The notes beneath the pieces were generated by a model. That model did no database searches, was not told where the DNA came from, and saw nothing but the letters and a program-made list of their open reading frames with translations. This document shows, in pieces, positions 61,341-64,000 of a stretch of DNA of 64,000 nt. The translations under genes and the position numbers were made by a program. Every line of letters begins with the position of its first letter. Within the stretch, counting starts at the first letter, position 1. This stretch comes from Bolinopsis microptera (Eukaryota > Ctenophora > Tentaculata > Lobata > Bolinopsidae). The stretch is taken from assembly GCF_026151205.1 (NCBI RefSeq), contig NC_087076.1, positions 13,811,675 to 13,875,674 of the forward strand. Direction: 5' to 3'.

Positions 61341-62011
61341 GAGATAATGTATTATATTCGTTAGTATTATAGTTATATTATGATATATTTAAGAGAGTAT
61401 AGACTTACTATTAATACAAAATATGATAATAATAACGTGACCTAGTCAGATACTTCTAACGAAGACTTTCAGTCCTGTGTGTAGAAAGTACCGTGACTTA
61501 TAAATATCTCCGGGATTTCGACGCGGGATCATATTATCACTCAGCCCGGCCCGCTGTTAGATAAACATCTCAAGGTGATATCATCCCGCCCCGGAAATTT
61601 GTATAAACCCGGCCCGCTTTTTAGTCGTAACTGATGTTTATCATTCAATTCTCCGACTTACAATAATCAATGATACTGCTGATTAGAACTCGATAATAGT
61701 AGAACAGTTAGACGCGCGATCACGTGGGCGCGTCACGTGCGTACCACGTGCCACCAATAGCATACGCCGAGTCTATACCACGTGACACGAAAGCGCACCA
61801 CGTGATATGAAACATCGTAACCGTCCACTTCTTTTACACGCAAATTCCTGAAAACGTTGCCAAAGCAGCTAATTCTTGGAATTTCTCCAACGCGTGGCGT
61901 GAGAAGTTGGCGACTAGCCAGCTACCCTTGTCCGTGCCCTAAAAATAGTATTGTTTTGCTTGCTCTCCTTCCAGCTCTTGTTTCTGCTAACGTTCAAGCT
62001 ATTGCTCCACT
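61333..62011. other. Non-coding interval between LINE and short ORF
   Basis: Holds GC-rich words (CCCGGCCCGC twice, 61541-61617). Near 61520-61592 an imperfect inverted repeat (GGGATCATATTATCAC with GTGATATCATCCC) resembles the hairpins at 62328-62387. The E-box cluster follows. No gene is seen. Confidence 0.5.
61721..61804. promoter_or_regulatory. Cluster of five CACGTG E-boxes
   Basis: CACGTG at 61721, 61734, 61745, 61779 and 61799. Five palindromic hexamers in 84 bp is far above chance. It lies about 200 bp upstream of the short plus-strand ORF and could be a promoter bound by bHLH factors, though CACGTG-containing words are also common elsewhere in this window. Confidence 0.5.
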
Positions 62012-62224
62012 ATGACAGATCGGTTTGACATTCAGATTGATGAACTGCTTTCCAATCGTGTTCCGGACAGTACAGTTAGAGTCAACAACTGGGCTCTAAA
62101 CAAATTTAATTCTTGGCTTCAGTCATCCAGATTTGCTCGTGACTTCAATGACTTTGACTTTTATCACTCTCTTCTAAAGTATAAATCCCTTGTCGAAATC
62201 GCCGGAGATAATTATAATCCATAA
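62012..62224 (+). CDS. 70-aa ORF resembling a tyrosine-recombinase N-terminal domain
   Basis: The ORF begins MTDRFDIQIDELLSNRVPDS and continues TVRVNNWALNKFNSWLQSSR. The pattern V-P-x-(S/N)-T-x5-W-A-x3-F-x2-W-L is that of the SAM-like core-binding domain of Crypton/DIRS-type tyrosine recombinases and their domesticated relatives. The catalytic domain is absent. The ORF ends 25 bp before a set of hairpins. It may be an exon of a longer gene, a decayed element, or a small accessory protein. Weak but specific similarity by eye. Confidence 0.4.
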   Translation: MTDRFDIQIDELLSNRVPDSTVRVNNWALNKFNSWLQSSRFARDFNDFDFYHSLLKYKSLVEIAGDNYNP

Positions 62225-62250
62225 ACACTTCACGCTCAGGGCTAAATAAA

Positions 62251-62387
62251 TGTAATCCCTCAGCTGGCGCTTCGGGATTACATATTAACACAAAACTCGT
62301 GCGCTGCGCGCACTCGTATGTGTTTATCAGATCATCCCGCTAGCGCGGGATGATCTGTTATATAAACCCTTTGCGTGGCGGGTTTAT
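62251..62387. repeat. Four consecutive perfect hairpins
   Basis: Stems: 62251-62259/62274-62282 (9 bp), 62299-62304/62308-62313 (6 bp), 62328-62340/62345-62357 (13 bp, CAGATCATCCCGC) and 62362-62369/62380-62387 (8 bp, ATAAACCC). All are perfect, with loops of 3-14 bases. They follow directly after the recombinase-like ORF and look like the end of a mobile element or a recombination site array. Confidence 0.8.
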
Positions 62388-62530
62388 GTTATTATCTACA
62401 GTAATTAAGTAAACTTCACCTTTACCTTTATGATTGACCTTTAACTTCTCTTCTATTACTTGATGGCAGCAGCTCACCGTGCATGAGCCTAATTTCCATA
62501 TGTACAGTAATGTATGTGTCGAATGTTCAG

Positions 62531-62589
62531 AGTCAAATGTACAGAGTCAAATGTACAGATCAGTCAAATGTACAGAGTCAAATGTACAG
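62531..62589. repeat. AGTCAAATGTACAG tandem repeat
   Basis: Four copies of the 14-bp word, with a short ATC insertion between the second and third. Between here and 63055 I see nothing else: AT-rich sequence without a gene, possibly the 3' UTR of the minus-strand ORF. Confidence 0.85.
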
Positions 62590-63055
62590 TAATGTGTGAT
62601 GTATGTATAATGAGTACTGTGTAAATATCTGTGTAGATATCGTGTAAATATTGCGTCGTCGTTGTCTGAGTACGGCATGAGGTTAGGAATTAGATAATAT
62701 GAAATGATTGTTATGATGTAGGGACGTGGACTATTATCAAGCAGGGTTTATTTCGCGTTTTGCTGATAAGGTGTGATAGATAAGGTGAGAAGGTAGGGAA
62801 TCTGGATAAGGGAAAAGTTCGTTTAAGTAGTTGGTTGTATTATGTGCTTTGTGCTTGAGTTTGAATTTGATTTAAGTTTCTAATTTTGATTTGAAATGAC
62901 GGAAAATTAAAAAAATATAGTAAGAGTTTGTTCAAATAAGTTACGTTTGTTTGATTAGTGAAATTGTTTGCGACTCAGCGCGAGTCTGGAAAGTTGTTCA
63001 GGATTCGATATTTTTGTCATGATAATTTGACATTAAGATATAAAATACGTCGTGC

Positions 63056-64000
63056 TCAGGTGCCAAAGTGGCCAGGGATTGGATAGGATATCATACGTTT
63101 AAAGTGCTCACGTAGAGGTAGGGGTCCACGCCTGAACCCCAGTCCAATGAGCACACAGTTTACCCAGCAATCTGATAATACACTCTGTCCAATATAGTTA
63201 AGATGTAGACCGTCACGAGCGAGGTGAGCGAGACTAAAACTTGAGTTGTCGAAGAGTCTGAAGTTGTCATGGTGAAGGGAGCACTTAAACATGAGTTCAT
63301 TAAGGTACTGGATAATGTCGTTGTGGGTGTTGAATCGGTCAGCATGTATCGATAGTGGACTGACTGCATCGAATAAGAACATAGTGCGCGGGAACTGTTC
63401 TATGAAACTTCTGATGTGATTATGCAGCAGGACGGCACTCGCTCTGTTTTTCTGGATATCGTTTATGCCAGCACTTATGAGTACAATGTCGGCTTGTTGA
63501 ATCGATTCCCGGTGTTCCTTTAAGTCGCGGAGGAAAAATAAGTTTTCCCGGAACGCTATGACAGGTGAACGAAATTGAGAACAGTCAAAATTACAGTTTT
63601 TGCTGTCAGACAGTATCAGCACTCGTTTGGTCTGGTTCACTTTATGATGGGGTGGAGGTCGCAGCTGATGGCTGCTAGATTTTCTGGAATGTGCCGAGGC
63701 CAACTGTCTAAAGGTTAAGCTGATTCGAGGACCTTCAAAATCCGCCTGAGTTTGCGGAGGAACAGCATGGTCAAAAAGGTCCTGCGATTTTCGCGTCATA
63801 GTGTAACAGTCGCCGTGTTGAACTGTCACGGTTTCATCGCGATACTCGCCTGGAGGACGTCTACGAAAAACTAAATCCCTTTTACCCCCCAGGGAAATGG
63901 TAAGTATAGTGCTGTCGGGTACTATACACGATTCATCATCGGAATGAGGAGGTATACACGAGACGTGTGATTCATATTTGGTGATCATGCAGCTATTGAA
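63056..64000 (-). CDS. Second AlkB-SGNH fusion ORF, cut by the window edge
   Basis: Open from the right edge to a TGA at 63056; the visible part begins FNSCMITKYESH. The AlkB part shows PPHSDDE (HxD ligands), ILTISLGG, a distal His (LFDHAV) and RISLTFR (R-x5-R), in the same order as in the LINE ORF1 at 25.7-27.9 kb. The SGNH part shows LILSDSKN, SAGINDIQ and DGLHLNYIG. Sequence identity to the first is low outside these motifs, so it is an old relative and not a copy. No ORF2 follows, unlike the LINE, where it overlaps by 4 bases. It may belong to another element class (SGNH domains are also known in Ngaro/DIRS-like elements) or be a domesticated gene. Confidence 0.85.
   Translation of the reverse strand, partial: FNSCMITKYESHVSCIPPHSDDESCIVPDSTILTISLGGKRDLVFRRRPPGEYRDETVTVQHGDCYTMTRKSQDLFDHAVPPQTQADFEGPRISLTFRQLASAHSRKSSSHQLRPPPHHKVNQTKRVLILSDSKNCNFDCSQFRSPVIAFRENLFFLRDLKEHRESIQQADIVLISAGINDIQKNRASAVLLHNHIRSFIEQFPRTMFLFDAVSPLSIHADRFNTHNDIIQYLNELMFKCSLHHDNFRLFDNSSFSLAHLARDGLHLNYIGQSVLSDCWVNCVLIGLGFRRGPLPLREHFKRMISYPIPGHFGT

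Overview
This is AT-rich, intron-rich animal nuclear DNA. It carries metazoan-type genes (glypican, a WDR62/MAPKBP1-like WD40 scaffold, Abl interactor), several families of non-LTR retrotransposons and a tRNA-derived SINE. The mix suggests an early-branching animal such as a cnidarian. That is inference, and I cannot name the species.

Layout. 1-1012 (+): 3' end of a glypican gene. 1550-18589 (-): a complete MAPKBP1/WDR62-like gene, for which I could place 24 coding exons with nearly all phases matching, giving about 1035 aa and two possible first exons. 19870-20234: a SINE. About 22.0-28.0 kb (-): an intact two-ORF LINE. 31958-41186 (+): the first six coding exons of an Abl-interactor gene, with no SH3 exon visible. 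42.7-57.0 kb (-): a tandem array of a fast-changing family of secreted-signal, SRCR-like, Cys-rich, single-pass membrane proteins. Two members are intact (one short, one long), two are long or short pseudogenes, and two are tail fragments. The array is riddled with insertions: an RTE-type LINE, a TA-flanked inverted-repeat DNA element, and a second CR1-like LINE whose 3' part was recently duplicated in tandem with a gene tail. 61.3-62.4 kb: an E-box cluster, a short ORF resembling a tyrosine-recombinase N-terminus and four consecutive hairpins. 63056-64000 (-): another transposon-type ORF cut by the window edge.

The most unusual content is in the transposons. ORF1 of the 22-28 kb LINE fuses a PHD finger, a coiled coil, an AlkB-type Fe(II)/2-oxoglutarate dioxygenase domain with all metal and cosubstrate ligands present, and an SGNH/GDSL hydrolase with its catalytic blocks present. 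A second, strongly diverged ORF at the right edge has the same AlkB-SGNH fusion. This points to a conserved pairing of nucleic-acid demethylase chemistry with an esterase in selfish elements.

Other notable items are: two introns whose 5' splice sites sit inside tandem repeats (every unit carries a donor); an alternating short/long receptor array; and a 1.64 kb element with 6-7 copies of one 14-bp motif in each arm, in opposite orientation.
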